Shown: positions 53,454 to 62,628 of the stretch, in pieces
How positions within the stretch are numbered: position 1 is the stretch's first letter
Layout: every line of letters begins with the position of its first letter
Assembly: GCA_020848545.1 (NCBI GenBank)
Contig: JADLHZ010000161.1
Location: 21,236 to 85,235 of the forward strand
DNA from: Deltaproteobacteria bacterium
GTDB taxonomy: Bacteria > Myxococcota > JADLHZ01
DNA length: 64,000 nucleotides
Reading direction: 5' to 3'
Notes under the pieces: generated by a model
Told to the model about the DNA's origin: nothing
The model's database searches: none
What the model saw: only the letters and a program-made list of their open reading frames with translations
Translations under genes and position numbers: made by a program

Positions 53454-54353
53454 TCAGTGGGGGTGCTCGACTTCGATGGTCAAGTGCGTGATCGGCACGA
53501 CTTCGAGCACGGCGTCGCGATAGACCGAGAGCGGCCGCGGATCCTTGGCGACGATCGAGACGATGCACCCGCGCTGCGCCGGACCGATCTGCCAAAGGTG
53601 CAGGTCGACGACGGCGACGTCGCTCATTTGCTCCAAGCGCTTCCTGATCGCTTCGCTGCGCTCGGGCATCGGATCGGCGTCGAGCAACTGGGCCGACGCT
53701 GAGCGGCAAAGGCTCACGCCCCACTTCAGGATCACCGCGCTCGCGACCAACGCGCACAAAGGATCGACCACGGTGAGGCCGAACCACTTGCCTGCAACGA
53801 GCGCGGCGATAGCGAAGATGCTCGTGAGCGCATCGGCGAGCACGTGCAGGTACGCAGACCGCAAGTTGTGATCGTGGTGGTGATCGTGGTCGTGGTCGTC
53901 ATGATCGTGCGGCGCGTCGAGCACTCGGGCGCTCACCAGGTTCACCGCGAGGCCAATGACTGCCACGATGAGCGCTTCGTCGAACGCGACCGCCTGCGGG
54001 TGCAGCATGCGATCGATCGCCGAGCCGATCATCGCCAGCGCGACGAGCACCAAGACGAGCGCGTTCGTGTAACCGACGAGCGCGAAGAGCTTGCCGGTGC
54101 CGAACGAATAGCGCGACGCACCCGCGTTCTTGCGCGCGTACCAGTACGCCCACGCCGACAAGCCGAGCGCGCCGGCGTGCGTCGCCATGTGCCAGCCGTC
54201 GGCGAGGAGCGCGAGCGAGTTGGTCCACAGGCCGACGGCGATCTCGACGACCATGGTGACGAGGGTCATCAAGACGACGACGCGCGTGCGCTGCTCGCTG
54301 CGAGCGAGCGCCGGCAACGCGTGCGAGTGCACCTTGTGACGATCGCTGCTCAT
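53454..54353 (-). CDS. cation diffusion facilitator family metal exporter, DmeF-like
   Basis: This is an inner-membrane divalent metal/proton antiporter of 299 residues with six predicted spans. Span 2 carries SLALLADGWHMATHAGALG, with a His in place of the usual Asp (DxxHxxxH), as I recall for DmeF-type transporters. Span 5 has HVLADALTSIFAI (HxxxD). A His/Asp-rich cytosolic loop DHDDHDHDHHHDHN lies at about 150-163. The C-terminal cytosolic domain follows (VVDLHLWQIGP, LTIEVEHPH). Likely substrates are Co, Ni, Cd or Zn; the exact metal is unknown. The start is MSSDRHKVHSHALP. Confidence 0.92.
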   Translation of the reverse strand: MSSDRHKVHSHALPALARSEQRTRVVVLMTLVTMVVEIAVGLWTNSLALLADGWHMATHAGALGLSAWAYWYARKNAGASRYSFGTGKLFALVGYTNALVLVLVALAMIGSAIDRMLHPQAVAFDEALIVAVIGLAVNLVSARVLDAPHDHDDHDHDHHHDHNLRSAYLHVLADALTSIFAIAALVAGKWFGLTVVDPLCALVASAVILKWGVSLCRSASAQLLDADPMPERSEAIRKRLEQMSDVAVVDLHLWQIGPAQRGCIVSIVAKDPRPLSVYRDAVLEVVPITHLTIEVEHPH

Positions 54354-54445
54354 GGCTCAATGCGACCCGACACCCGCCGGAAGCGCAAGGATGCTTTGGA
54401 TGTGAACGTTTGCATACACACGCGCGCGATGCTTAAGGTGGTCGG

Positions 54446-54688
54446 ATGGACGCCGCCGCGCAAGTCTCGATGGTGAAAGCTTGGGTCCGCGAGATCCTCG
54501 CACTTCCCGCCGAGGCCGCGGTCGTCGTGCATGATCGCAAGAGCGGCCAGGTCGCGATCGTCGTCGAACGCGCTGGCCGGCGCACGACGCACGTCGTCGA
54601 CGCCACCTTGGCGCAGCTCAATTGGGGCGTGCTGGCGCGGGCGCTGTTGCCGCTCGGGCCGTCGTGTGCGGATCCGCCAGCCTCCTAG
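54446..54688 (+). CDS. small hypothetical protein
   Basis: The 80-residue product starts MDAAAQVSMVKAWVREILAL. The ATG at 54446 is preceded by AAGGTGG at good spacing. AAVVVHDRKSGQVAIVVERAG followed by RTTHVVDATLAQL reads like an alternating beta-sheet domain. It overlaps the 3' end of the convergent MltA gene by 71 bases, where its own C-terminus (LGPSCADPPAS) is unconvincing. No family recognised. It could be a real small soluble protein or chance coding. Confidence 0.45.
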   Translation: MDAAAQVSMVKAWVREILALPAEAAVVVHDRKSGQVAIVVERAGRRTTHVVDATLAQLNWGVLARALLPLGPSCADPPAS

Positions 54689-55793
54689 GCTTCGGCAAGA
54701 AGAACACGAGCCGTCCCGTCCCCTTCAGGTGCCCCGCGCAGAACTCGGCGAGCTCGCCCTGGCCGAAGAAGATGTCGGCGCGTCCGGCGCCGATGATCGC
54801 CCCACCGGTGTCTTGGTTGAGCACGAAGCGCCGCATCGCCTTCACGCTCCCGTCCGGCATCGGCACGTCGACCTCGAGGAACGCGAGCGCGCCCTTCGGA
54901 AACAACGCCGCGTCGGTCGCGATGCTGCGCAGCGGCGTCACCGGGCGTCCGAGTGATCCGAGCGGCGACGAGTCCAAGAAGCGGAAGAACACGAACGACT
55001 CGTTGTGGACCAAGAGATCATTTCCGTTCGCGAGCAGCCAAGCCTTCAAGCTCTGCATGCTGACGTCCTCGCGCTTCATCTTCTGGTCGTCGATGAGCTT
55101 GGCGCCGATGCTGCGGTACGGGCGGCCGTTCTTCGCCACGTAGCCGATGCGCCGGCGGCTGCCGTCCGGGAGCAGCAGCGTCGCGCTGCCTTGCACCTCG
55201 GCGAAGAAGAGCGCGACGGGATCCTTCGCCCACGCGATCGCCAGCGACTCGTCGAGCACTCTGCGCACCGTAATGTCTTCGCGCGTGTGGTACGGGACGA
55301 ACGTGCCGGCGTCGAGACGGCCGACGATCTTGTCCTTGCCGTACTTCGGATGGAAGTCCGCGAGCCGCACCTCGACGAGATCAGGCGGCGGCCCGAAGAT
55401 CGGCGTCGCGTACTCCGCGCTCTTCACCAAGCTCGCCGCGATCACCGGCTCGTAATAGCCCGTAAAGAGCACGCGTTCGCTGCTGCCGCCGCGGGCTTCC
55501 TTTGGCTCGAAGTGCGTCGCCACGAAGGCGGCGAGCGCGCGCGGAGCCGGAGCGCCCAGGAGAAAATCGCGCAGCGCGGTCAACGCCGATCGCTGCGGCG
55601 CACGCTCGGGATCCTCGGGCTTTGCAGCGATCCACGCGAGGCTCTCGTCGACGGCGGCGAGCAGCGATGCGGTGTCGCCGTCGTCTTCGAGCGCGATGCG
55701 CGCGCGCAGGGGCACCAGCGGATCGTCAACGTCACGGATCGGCCCGGCGCATCCCGCAGCCAAGACGACGAATGAGAGATAGAAGGCCCGCAT
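54618..55793 (-). CDS. mltA: membrane-bound lytic murein transglycosylase A (MltA family)
   Basis: MltA cleaves peptidoglycan with 1,6-anhydro-muropeptide formation. The 391-residue product starts MRAFYLSFVVLAAGCAG at the ATG at 55793, with the lipobox AAGC. LFTGYYEPVIAASLV and VALFFAEVQGSATLLLPDG are MltA signatures. The 3D domain carries RFVLNQDTGGAIIGAGRAD and IFFGQGELAEF with the catalytic aspartate. A Pro/Ala-rich tail ends the protein. It starts 5 bases from the stop of the upstream TolC-like gene, so the two probably share a transcript. Confidence 0.93.
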   Translation of the reverse strand: MRAFYLSFVVLAAGCAGPIRDVDDPLVPLRARIALEDDGDTASLLAAVDESLAWIAAKPEDPERAPQRSALTALRDFLLGAPAPRALAAFVATHFEPKEARGGSSERVLFTGYYEPVIAASLVKSAEYATPIFGPPPDLVEVRLADFHPKYGKDKIVGRLDAGTFVPYHTREDITVRRVLDESLAIAWAKDPVALFFAEVQGSATLLLPDGSRRRIGYVAKNGRPYRSIGAKLIDDQKMKREDVSMQSLKAWLLANGNDLLVHNESFVFFRFLDSSPLGSLGRPVTPLRSIATDAALFPKGALAFLEVDVPMPDGSVKAMRRFVLNQDTGGAIIGAGRADIFFGQGELAEFCAGHLKGTGRLVFFLPKPRRLADPHTTARAATAPAPARPN

Positions 55794-55797
55794 CGAG

Positions 55798-56973
55798 CTA
55801 CTCCGGCAGCGACTCGAGTAATTCGAGCGCGATCGCAAAGCGGCTCTGCAAGCACTCTCCCCGCGCCCGCGTCGCGTCGGCGACCATCCGCTCTGCGAAC
55901 ATGATCTCCTCGCCCTTGTCGAGCGCGGCCTTCCACAGCGCGCTCGCCTGTGGCACCAACTTCTTCTCGATCGTCTGCCAGCGCTCGTTCTCTCGCGCCG
56001 CCGCCGATCGCAGCGCGCGCAAGCTCTCGGTGCCGGCCTGCAGCGCGCGCTGGCGTTGCAAGGTGAGACGATTGCCGATGGCGACCGCGGCCTGCTCCTG
56101 CGCCTGGCCGCGATCGAAGAACGAGATCGGGATCGTCATCGCGACCATGAACGCGTTCTGCTGGTTGCCGCCGATCGTGAAGCGATCGTGCGTGAAGCCG
56201 AGGCTGAAGGTGGGATCAGGTATGATGCCCGCGCCATAGAGCGATTTCGCTTCGTCTGCCGCGCGTTTCTGAGCCTCCATCTCGCGGATGTCCCAGCGCT
56301 TCTCCAGCGCCTCGTCGGTGGCCGGCACGCTGGCGATCCAATTGTCGACGAAGTGCGCGCCGTCTTTGTCGCTGACGAAGGTCTGACACTTGAGCCCGAC
56401 GACCGTCGAGCATTCTGCCAGCGCACGCTCGATGTCGGCGGCGATCGCCTGCGTCTCCTGCTCGACGAGCACGGCGAGCACTTGCTGCTTCGGGTTGTCG
56501 GAGTGCAACGCAGCCGCGATCTCGGTGAACGACTGCCGCGTCATCTGCAAGATCGCGACGCGTCCGAGAACGCGCCCGAGCGCGACGGCTTGCTTGCGCA
56601 GCACCGACGCCAAGTGCGCTCGCTCGGCGTGCAAGAGCCAGCGCTGGTGCTCTTGGCGATAGCCGCGCTTGTTGATCTCGATCTTGTAGTCGAGGGCGAC
56701 CGTGTAAGCCATCACCTGATCGCCGGCGCGCAGGCCGGGCGGGTTCGTATGGCCCACCGGGATGTTCGAAAAACGCAGCGTCAGGTTCGGGTTCGGATAG
56801 ACGCGGCTGTAGTTGTAGCGGCCCTCTTGCTCGTCGACGAGGAGCTGCGCGTCGAGTACGTCGACCGACTGTTCGCGCAGGAAGTTCGCGAGGCGCACGA
56901 GGCTGTCGTCCGGCCGGGGCTGCCAAACGAGATCCGCCGAGCCGAGCACGGAGAGGACGAAGAGAGCGATCAT
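55798..56973 (-). CDS. outer membrane efflux protein, TolC family
   Basis: This 391-residue product begins MIALFVLSVLGSADLVWQ (signal peptide), from the ATG at 56973. YNYSRVYPNPNLTLRFSNIP and the later LYGAGIIPDPTFSLGFTHD are the two internal-repeat NP(N/x)L segments of TolC/CusC-type proteins. Long helices lie between them, and MVAMTIPISFFDRGQAQE is a hallmark following the second repeat. No inner-membrane pump or membrane-fusion protein is adjacent, though the CDF exporter lies 1.5 kb downstream. It is probably co-transcribed with mltA. Confidence 0.85.
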   Translation of the reverse strand: MIALFVLSVLGSADLVWQPRPDDSLVRLANFLREQSVDVLDAQLLVDEQEGRYNYSRVYPNPNLTLRFSNIPVGHTNPPGLRAGDQVMAYTVALDYKIEINKRGYRQEHQRWLLHAERAHLASVLRKQAVALGRVLGRVAILQMTRQSFTEIAAALHSDNPKQQVLAVLVEQETQAIAADIERALAECSTVVGLKCQTFVSDKDGAHFVDNWIASVPATDEALEKRWDIREMEAQKRAADEAKSLYGAGIIPDPTFSLGFTHDRFTIGGNQQNAFMVAMTIPISFFDRGQAQEQAAVAIGNRLTLQRQRALQAGTESLRALRSAAARENERWQTIEKKLVPQASALWKAALDKGEEIMFAERMVADATRARGECLQSRFAIALELLESLPE

Positions 56974-57051
56974 GCGCGCGCGAGTGCCTGTTCTCGCGGG
57001 CGACGTCAATCTTCATGGAACCCTGAAGCCCCGCCGCTACACTGTGCGCCT

Positions 57052-60000
57052 ATGAAAGCTCGCGTGCTCCTCGCCGTCCTCCTCGCTGTCGTCGTTCCTT
57101 TCGAAGCGCAGTCGGCCAAGAAAGTGAGCGGCGTCAAAGATACGAAGTTCTTCAACGTCGACTTCGACAAGCTGCAAGTGGTGAAGTCGGCGGCGCAAGT
57201 CGCGACCGCGCTCGCGTTGAACCTGACGAGCGCGACGACGGATCAGCCGCAGTACTGGCCGAACGAGAAGGTGTTCTTGAAGGTCATCGCGCTCGGCCAA
57301 GGCGGCACCAAGATGACGGCGAAGCTCGCCAAGAAGGACGCGAGCAGCAAAGACATCCCGCTCACGCTCGATGCGCAAGGCGTCGCCGTCCTCGAGATCA
57401 TGAGCGGCGAGAAGCAAAAGCTCGAGCTCGGCGAGTACCGCGTCGACGTGGCGAGCGCCGACGGCAAGTTCAAAGACGGCGCCACCTTCAGCGTCGTCGA
57501 AGGCACGCTCGGCGCCGTCTCGTTCGCGCACGAGTTCAAGAAGGTGACGAGCGCCGACGAGCTCGACAAGACGAAGGGCGCCTGGTTCCTCGGCAACGCC
57601 GCCGGAGCCGGCAAGCGCTGGGGCAACGGCCTCAACTTCAAGAACGAGCTGCGCATCGACAACAAGCCGTATACCGGCGAGGCCGACATCCACAGCCGCT
57701 GCATGCTGCCCGGCTGCAACGGCACCTACGCCGGCAAGTCGCTCGTCCACTTCAAGGTGGAGAACGGACAGATCTTCGGCACGCTCGACGTCGGCGGCCA
57801 CTCGGGCCCGTTTCAGATCGAAGTGATCACGCCGAAGGGCAGCCTGCGCCACCAATTCGAAGGATCGAGCCACGTCGAGCGCGACATGATCCCGGTGTCG
57901 GGCGGCGTCACTTACCTGCACCGCGCCGGGCTCGCGCCGTACGACAAGACCGAGCAGGTGCCCGGGCGCCAGATCTTCGTCGAGAAGTCGAAGGGTGGCG
58001 AGGACGCGTTCTCGGTCGAGCGGATCATCGCGGACCGTCCCGTCAACAACAGCGGCAAGCTTACGATCAAGACGACGAAGAAGCTGAAGGGCGTGATGCT
58101 CACGGTCGCGCGCCCGAACGGCAAGGGCGGGTTCAATGAGCCGACGCTCGAAAAGAAGGGCGACCTCGAAGCCGGCGCGACGATCACGGTCGACGTGGCG
58201 GGGCCGTACTCGTTCATCGCGGTCGGCGGCTTTCACGACGGCCGCTTCGTCGAAGGCTACGCGTTCGGGTTCTTGCCGACCGGCATGAACGTGGCGATCG
58301 AAGCGCCCGAGCGCGGCGGACCGAAGAGCACGGTCACCGTGCGCGTCAAGACGAGCGACCTCGCCGGAAAAGCGCTGCGCGTCTCCGGGATCTTGGAAGC
58401 GTACGACAACCGCGTCGCGTCGAAGAGCGCGCTGAACCCGCTCGGCTCCGCGATCGGCGACTCGGTGCGAAACGCCTCGAACGCGATCGCGAGCTGGCGC
58501 GACAACACGGGCTACGACGTCGACGACTCGCCCCATGAGCTTGCAGAGTCGGCCAAGGACGAGGAACAAGCGCCCTCGCCAGCGAAGACGATGCCCGCGC
58601 CGCCGCCGTCGGCGAAGCCCGCGAACGGCTACGGGAGCGGCAGCGGGGCGATGAAGAAGATGGCGGCGCGAAGCATGAGCGGCGGCGGCGCGCGCGCGGT
58701 GGTCGCAGGAGGCGTCGCGGGGAAAGAAGAAGAGGAAGAGGCGCCGCAGGAAGCGATCCGCGAAGGCGAGAAGAAGGTGGTGTTCTGCCAGCTCGTCACG
58801 ACCGACGACTCCGGCAGCGGCGCCGCCGACATCACGCTGCCCCCGCAGCTCGGGCGCATCACCTTCCGCTTCGTCGCCGTCTCCGGCCTCGACTTCGGCA
58901 GCGCACAGAAGGACATCGACAGCTCGCGCGAAGCCGCGGCGGACCTGCGCTTGCCGAAGACCTTCGTGCCGGGCGCGAAGCTCAGCGTGCCGATCGCCGT
59001 CACCAACTCGACCAAGGGTCAGATCACCGTGACCGCGAGCGGCGTCGGCATCGAGCCGCCCGTGACGAAGAGTTTCGGCCCCGGCAACCACGAGATGAGC
59101 GTGGCATGGGCGCCGGCGAAGAACGGCAAGGTCATCGTCAGCGTGACCAACGATCAGAAGAAGGTGGTCGACCGCCGCGAGATCGAGGTCGCGAGCCTGC
59201 AAGATCAGCCGGTGACCTACTCGCGCCTCGAGTTCCTCGGCGCCGGCGCGGTGAACGTCGACAAGGGCGACACCGTCACCGTCTACAAATCGTCGGGCGA
59301 GCTTCTGCGCGGCGTCGTGATGAACATGTTCACCACGATGGAGTCGTGGTTCGGCCACGCCGAGGCGCTCTCCGCGAAGGTCGCGGCGCAAGCGGTGATC
59401 GTCGCCGCCGTCTCGCGCGGCATGCTGCAAGACGACGGCATCTCGCAGAACATCATCGCCGGCGTCGACAAGACCACGCGCGATCTCGAGCAGGCGTTCT
59501 TCGATCCGGCGAGCGGCCTCGTGCGGCCGTATCCGGGCTTGCCGCCGAACGAGCTGTGGAGCGGCTGGGTCGCGAGGAACCTGCACGCCGCCACCCGCGC
59601 GCTCGCGCAGGCGAAGTCGACCGACGCGCGCATCACGCAGGCGCTGGCGTCGACGAGCCGCATGGCCGCGGCGATCGATGCGGCGCTGGCGAAGAAGGGC
59701 ATCAAGACCGACGAGCAGTTCGGCTTCGACAGCAAGGGCAACGACGTGGTGCCCGTCGAGATCGACGGCAAGGTCGTCTACCGCGTGGTCACCGACGCCG
59801 CCGTCACCAAGTGGGCGACGGAGAAGCTGTTGCCGAAGCTGCCGCCCCACGCTGCCAACGCGGAGCTCGCGTTTGCCAAAGCGTACGACGTGTTTCGCTT
59901 CTTGCGTGCGTTCGAGCGCACCGGCGGCCTGCAGTACCTGACCGACGTGGCGAAGGGCATCTATCAGAGCGGCAACATGCAGGCGTTCGTGCCTTTGTAC

Positions 60001-60651
60001 CGCACGATCACCCGCGGCATGATCCTCGCGCAGGAGCCGGGCATGCTGCAGGGCCCGGCGCTGCTCGGCGGCGTGTACTCGACGCCGATGGCGATGGTGC
60101 GCTTCTTGGAGTTGCAGCTCTTGCTCGCGGAGAAGCCGGCGACCGGCGACGCGAAGATGGACGGCAAGGCGATCGCGTACGGCGAGAACCGCACGGGCGG
60201 CGGCATGCTCGACGGTCCGAGCGGCGCCATCGCGCGCGTCGATCGCAAGGCGAGCGTGCGCTTCGACGTGAAGAGCGAGCAAGCGTTCGCGAAGATCAGC
60301 ACGAGCAAGGCGGACGTGAAGGCGGGCGGCGAGCTTGGCTTCATGGTCGAGCTCGACGCGGCGAAGGATCCGCTCGAGTACTACGCGATCGTGGCGGTGC
60401 CCTCGACGACGTCGGTGAAGCAGACGGTCGATATTCTGTCGGACTACCGCGGACAGTTGATCTACGGCCAGCAGGGCATGGGCGGCGTGCAGACGCAGGT
60501 GATCACCGTGCCGTTTCGAGGGTCGAGGAAGTTGGAGCTGTTGCTAGAGGGAGCGTTTGCGGGGTTGTCACCGTCGATGATCATCGTGCGGCACATCGAG
60601 AACCCGATGCTCGTGTCGACGGTGGTCGGGCCGGAAGTGACGGTGCGCTAA
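57052..60651 (+). CDS. alpha-2-macroglobulin-like protein lacking the thioester
   Basis: The 1199-residue product starts MKARVLLAVLLAVVVPFEAQ (signal peptide) at the ATG at 57052. Macroglobulin-like beta domains include YWPNEKVFLKVIALGQGG and VTVRVKTSDLAGKALRVSG. A Gly/Ala/Ser and acidic linker (about 525-575) stands where a bait region would be. The alpha-2-macroglobulin core follows (PPQLGRITFRFVAVSGLDFG, LRLPKTFVPGAKLSVPIAV). In the thioester-domain position the sequence reads MNMFTTMESWFGHAEALSAK (about 757-776), without Cys-x-Glu-Gln. The helical domain after it is retained. A non-covalent trap or structural role is inference. Its stop overlaps the stop of the convergent gene. Confidence 0.85.
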   Translation: MKARVLLAVLLAVVVPFEAQSAKKVSGVKDTKFFNVDFDKLQVVKSAAQVATALALNLTSATTDQPQYWPNEKVFLKVIALGQGGTKMTAKLAKKDASSKDIPLTLDAQGVAVLEIMSGEKQKLELGEYRVDVASADGKFKDGATFSVVEGTLGAVSFAHEFKKVTSADELDKTKGAWFLGNAAGAGKRWGNGLNFKNELRIDNKPYTGEADIHSRCMLPGCNGTYAGKSLVHFKVENGQIFGTLDVGGHSGPFQIEVITPKGSLRHQFEGSSHVERDMIPVSGGVTYLHRAGLAPYDKTEQVPGRQIFVEKSKGGEDAFSVERIIADRPVNNSGKLTIKTTKKLKGVMLTVARPNGKGGFNEPTLEKKGDLEAGATITVDVAGPYSFIAVGGFHDGRFVEGYAFGFLPTGMNVAIEAPERGGPKSTVTVRVKTSDLAGKALRVSGILEAYDNRVASKSALNPLGSAIGDSVRNASNAIASWRDNTGYDVDDSPHELAESAKDEEQAPSPAKTMPAPPPSAKPANGYGSGSGAMKKMAARSMSGGGARAVVAGGVAGKEEEEEAPQEAIREGEKKVVFCQLVTTDDSGSGAADITLPPQLGRITFRFVAVSGLDFGSAQKDIDSSREAAADLRLPKTFVPGAKLSVPIAVTNSTKGQITVTASGVGIEPPVTKSFGPGNHEMSVAWAPAKNGKVIVSVTNDQKKVVDRREIEVASLQDQPVTYSRLEFLGAGAVNVDKGDTVTVYKSSGELLRGVVMNMFTTMESWFGHAEALSAKVAAQAVIVAAVSRGMLQDDGISQNIIAGVDKTTRDLEQAFFDPASGLVRPYPGLPPNELWSGWVARNLHAATRALAQAKSTDARITQALASTSRMAAAIDAALAKKGIKTDEQFGFDSKGNDVVPVEIDGKVVYRVVTDAAVTKWATEKLLPKLPPHAANAELAFAKAYDVFRFLRAFERTGGLQYLTDVAKGIYQSGNMQAFVPLYRTITRGMILAQEPGMLQGPALLGGVYSTPMAMVRFLELQLLLAEKPATGDAKMDGKAIAYGENRTGGGMLDGPSGAIARVDRKASVRFDVKSEQAFAKISTSKADVKAGGELGFMVELDAAKDPLEYYAIVAVPSTTSVKQTVDILSDYRGQLIYGQQGMGGVQTQVITVPFRGSRKLELLLEGAFAGLSPSMIIVRHIENPMLVSTVVGPEVTVR

Positions 60652-62483
60652 CGTTTGAAGACGCGCTGCACCGGGCCGCGATCCGGTAGGCGGAGTTGCG
60701 GCGGCGGAGTCGTCGAGGGTCGCGGCGTCACACGCGGCGTCGGGGTGATCTGCGGCGGCAACGGCCGAACCGGCGTGATCTGCGGCGCGGGCGATGGGCG
60801 CATGGGAACAATCTGCGGCGCCGGCGCGACGGGACGCGCGGGCGGAACGTAGCGCGGCATCGGCGCGATCTGCGGGGTGATCTGCGGCGTCGGTCGCACG
60901 CGAACGATCTGCGCCGGCGGCGGCGGTGGGTCGAAGCGCGGACGATCATAGCGCGGCGGATCGAAGCGTGGGTGATCGACGCGCGATGGCGATGGCGATG
61001 GCGATGGCGATGGCGATGGCGATGGCGCACGGACGATCGGCGCCGGCGGGTCGAAGCGCGGTCGGGTGAACGGCGGCGGATCGGTGATCACTCGCTGCGC
61101 CTCACGCTCGCGGCTCGGGATCGACACGGTGAACGTGTTCTCGCGGTGCGGGCGGCTCATGACCGGCGGCGGCGCTTCCGGCAAGCGCGGCGGCAAGGAC
61201 ACGCGCGGCGGATCGAACACGCGGGGCATCAAGGTGGGCGGCACGAGGCGCGGCGGCACGCGTTGAATCGCCGGCGTCACCGCGATCGCATCCCTGCGCG
61301 CCGGCAACGGCAGCGGCGGCGGCACCGCGACGAGCGGCGGCGCTTGCGGCGGCCGCGCGATCATCACGTCGCGAATGACGCGCGCCGTGCGAAAGTTTCC
61401 CTGCGCGATCGTCGTCAACCCCGGCAGCGTCACGATGCGCGGTCCGTCGACCACGCGCGCGTGTCGGTACGGCCGGTTGATCGCCACCGTGTACCGCGGC
61501 GAGCACCGATACGTCGGCTGATAGACCTCGTGGTAGCCGAGCGGCGCCCACGAGATCGCCGACGCCACCGCCGCCACGAACACGACGAGCGCCGGGGCGA
61601 ACGCCACGTGCATCACGCGCTCGCCCGGACACCAGCCCCAGCGCGCTCCGATGCGCGCCCAACGCCCGTAGTGAAACGGCGCGTAGCCCCACGGCGCCGC
61701 GTCGACCCACGTCCAGCCGTAAGACACGGTCGCGACCCAATGGCCGTCGCGGTACGGCGCCCAGTCGTCGGCGACCGTGCTCGGAAACCACACCGCACCG
61801 TAGTCCGCGGTCGTCTGCCACGTGCCGTAGCGATCGAGCTCGGCGCGGCCGGCGACGGTCGGCGCCACGTACTGATCGCTCTCGCTCTCCGCCCACGATC
61901 GCGCGGCGACCCAATCGTCGAAGCCGTCGTGCGTGCGCAGGTCCGTCGTCACGCGCACGGCGCCGCTGCGCAGGAACAAGGTCTCGCCGGCGTCGAGCGC
62001 GTAACCGTAATCGCCGAGCTGCACCCGCGCGCTGCCTTCGTCGACGGTGATGGTGATGCGATCCGGCGCCGCGCGATCGAGGCGACCGTGGCCGCGCCCT
62101 TCGACGATCACGCGCAGCTTCGCGGAATCTGCGACGGCGAAGGTCAGCGTGTCGGCGGCGCTCTTCTTGTCGTAGCGGAGGCTGCCTTGCTGCAACGCCG
62201 CGCCGACATCCGCCGGATCGAACTGCGTGAACGCGAGCCCCGATGCGTAGTCGAGCCAGAGCTTGCCCGTGCCGAGATCGATCTCGCTGCGCGCGTCGCC
62301 TTGGGTGAACAGCGTGTCACCGGCGATCACCGGACGGTTGCGCTCGAAGGTGCTCCACTCTTCGCCGCCGGCTTCCATGAACAGGATCTCGCCCGAGGCC
62401 TCGGTCACCCGGGCGGCACGCTCCGGAGGATCGGCCTCAATCTCGGCGGCGGCGAACAGGAGCGGCAGGACGGCAGCGAGCAT
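60648..62483 (-). CDS. FecR/DUF6600-like exported proline-rich protein
   Basis: The 611-residue product starts MLAAVLPLLFAAAEIEADPP (signal peptide); GGAGG precedes the ATG at 62483, favouring it over the ATG at 62495. Residues about 20-200 resemble a FecR-type domain (ARVTEASGEILFMEAGGEEW, LDAGETLFLRSGAVRV). The middle has Trp/Tyr-rich repeats typical of DUF6600: YGTWQTTADYGAVWFPS, WAPYRDGHWVATVSYGWTWV and PWGYAPFHYGRWARIG. One hydrophobic segment is ALVVFVAAVASAISWAPLG. The last 220 residues are Pro/Arg-rich with a (Pro-Ser)7 run and several PQITP repeats. The stop overlaps that of the convergent macroglobulin gene. Confidence 0.8.
   Translation of the reverse strand: MLAAVLPLLFAAAEIEADPPERAARVTEASGEILFMEAGGEEWSTFERNRPVIAGDTLFTQGDARSEIDLGTGKLWLDYASGLAFTQFDPADVGAALQQGSLRYDKKSAADTLTFAVADSAKLRVIVEGRGHGRLDRAAPDRITITVDEGSARVQLGDYGYALDAGETLFLRSGAVRVTTDLRTHDGFDDWVAARSWAESESDQYVAPTVAGRAELDRYGTWQTTADYGAVWFPSTVADDWAPYRDGHWVATVSYGWTWVDAAPWGYAPFHYGRWARIGARWGWCPGERVMHVAFAPALVVFVAAVASAISWAPLGYHEVYQPTYRCSPRYTVAINRPYRHARVVDGPRIVTLPGLTTIAQGNFRTARVIRDVMIARPPQAPPLVAVPPPLPLPARRDAIAVTPAIQRVPPRLVPPTLMPRVFDPPRVSLPPRLPEAPPPVMSRPHRENTFTVSIPSREREAQRVITDPPPFTRPRFDPPAPIVRAPSPSPSPSPSPSPSRVDHPRFDPPRYDRPRFDPPPPPAQIVRVRPTPQITPQIAPMPRYVPPARPVAPAPQIVPMRPSPAPQITPVRPLPPQITPTPRVTPRPSTTPPPQLRLPDRGPVQRVFKR
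60985..61026. repeat. hexanucleotide microsatellite, GATGGC x 7, in coding sequence
   Basis: Seven perfect tandem copies of GATGGC (plus strand) encode seven Pro-Ser pairs in the proline-rich tail of the exported protein. Unit number can change without shifting the frame. Confidence 0.95.
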
Positions 62484-62628
62484 GGTGGCCTCCATCTGTA
62501 GGACGCGCGACGCTACGCGAGAATTCGCGCTCCGGCCGGCGCTTTGCGTAAAGCGAAGGTAAAGGATCGGCGTTGGCATGTGCCGTGAACGCAGCGCCGG
62601 CGGCATGCGCGTTTCCGCAGGAGCGTGA

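Noticed and set aside
57037..60282. Long minus-strand open frame (about 1081 codons) opposite the second macroglobulin-like gene
   Set aside because: Composition is a complement artefact (Arg/His/Val/Leu-rich); no recognisable motif.
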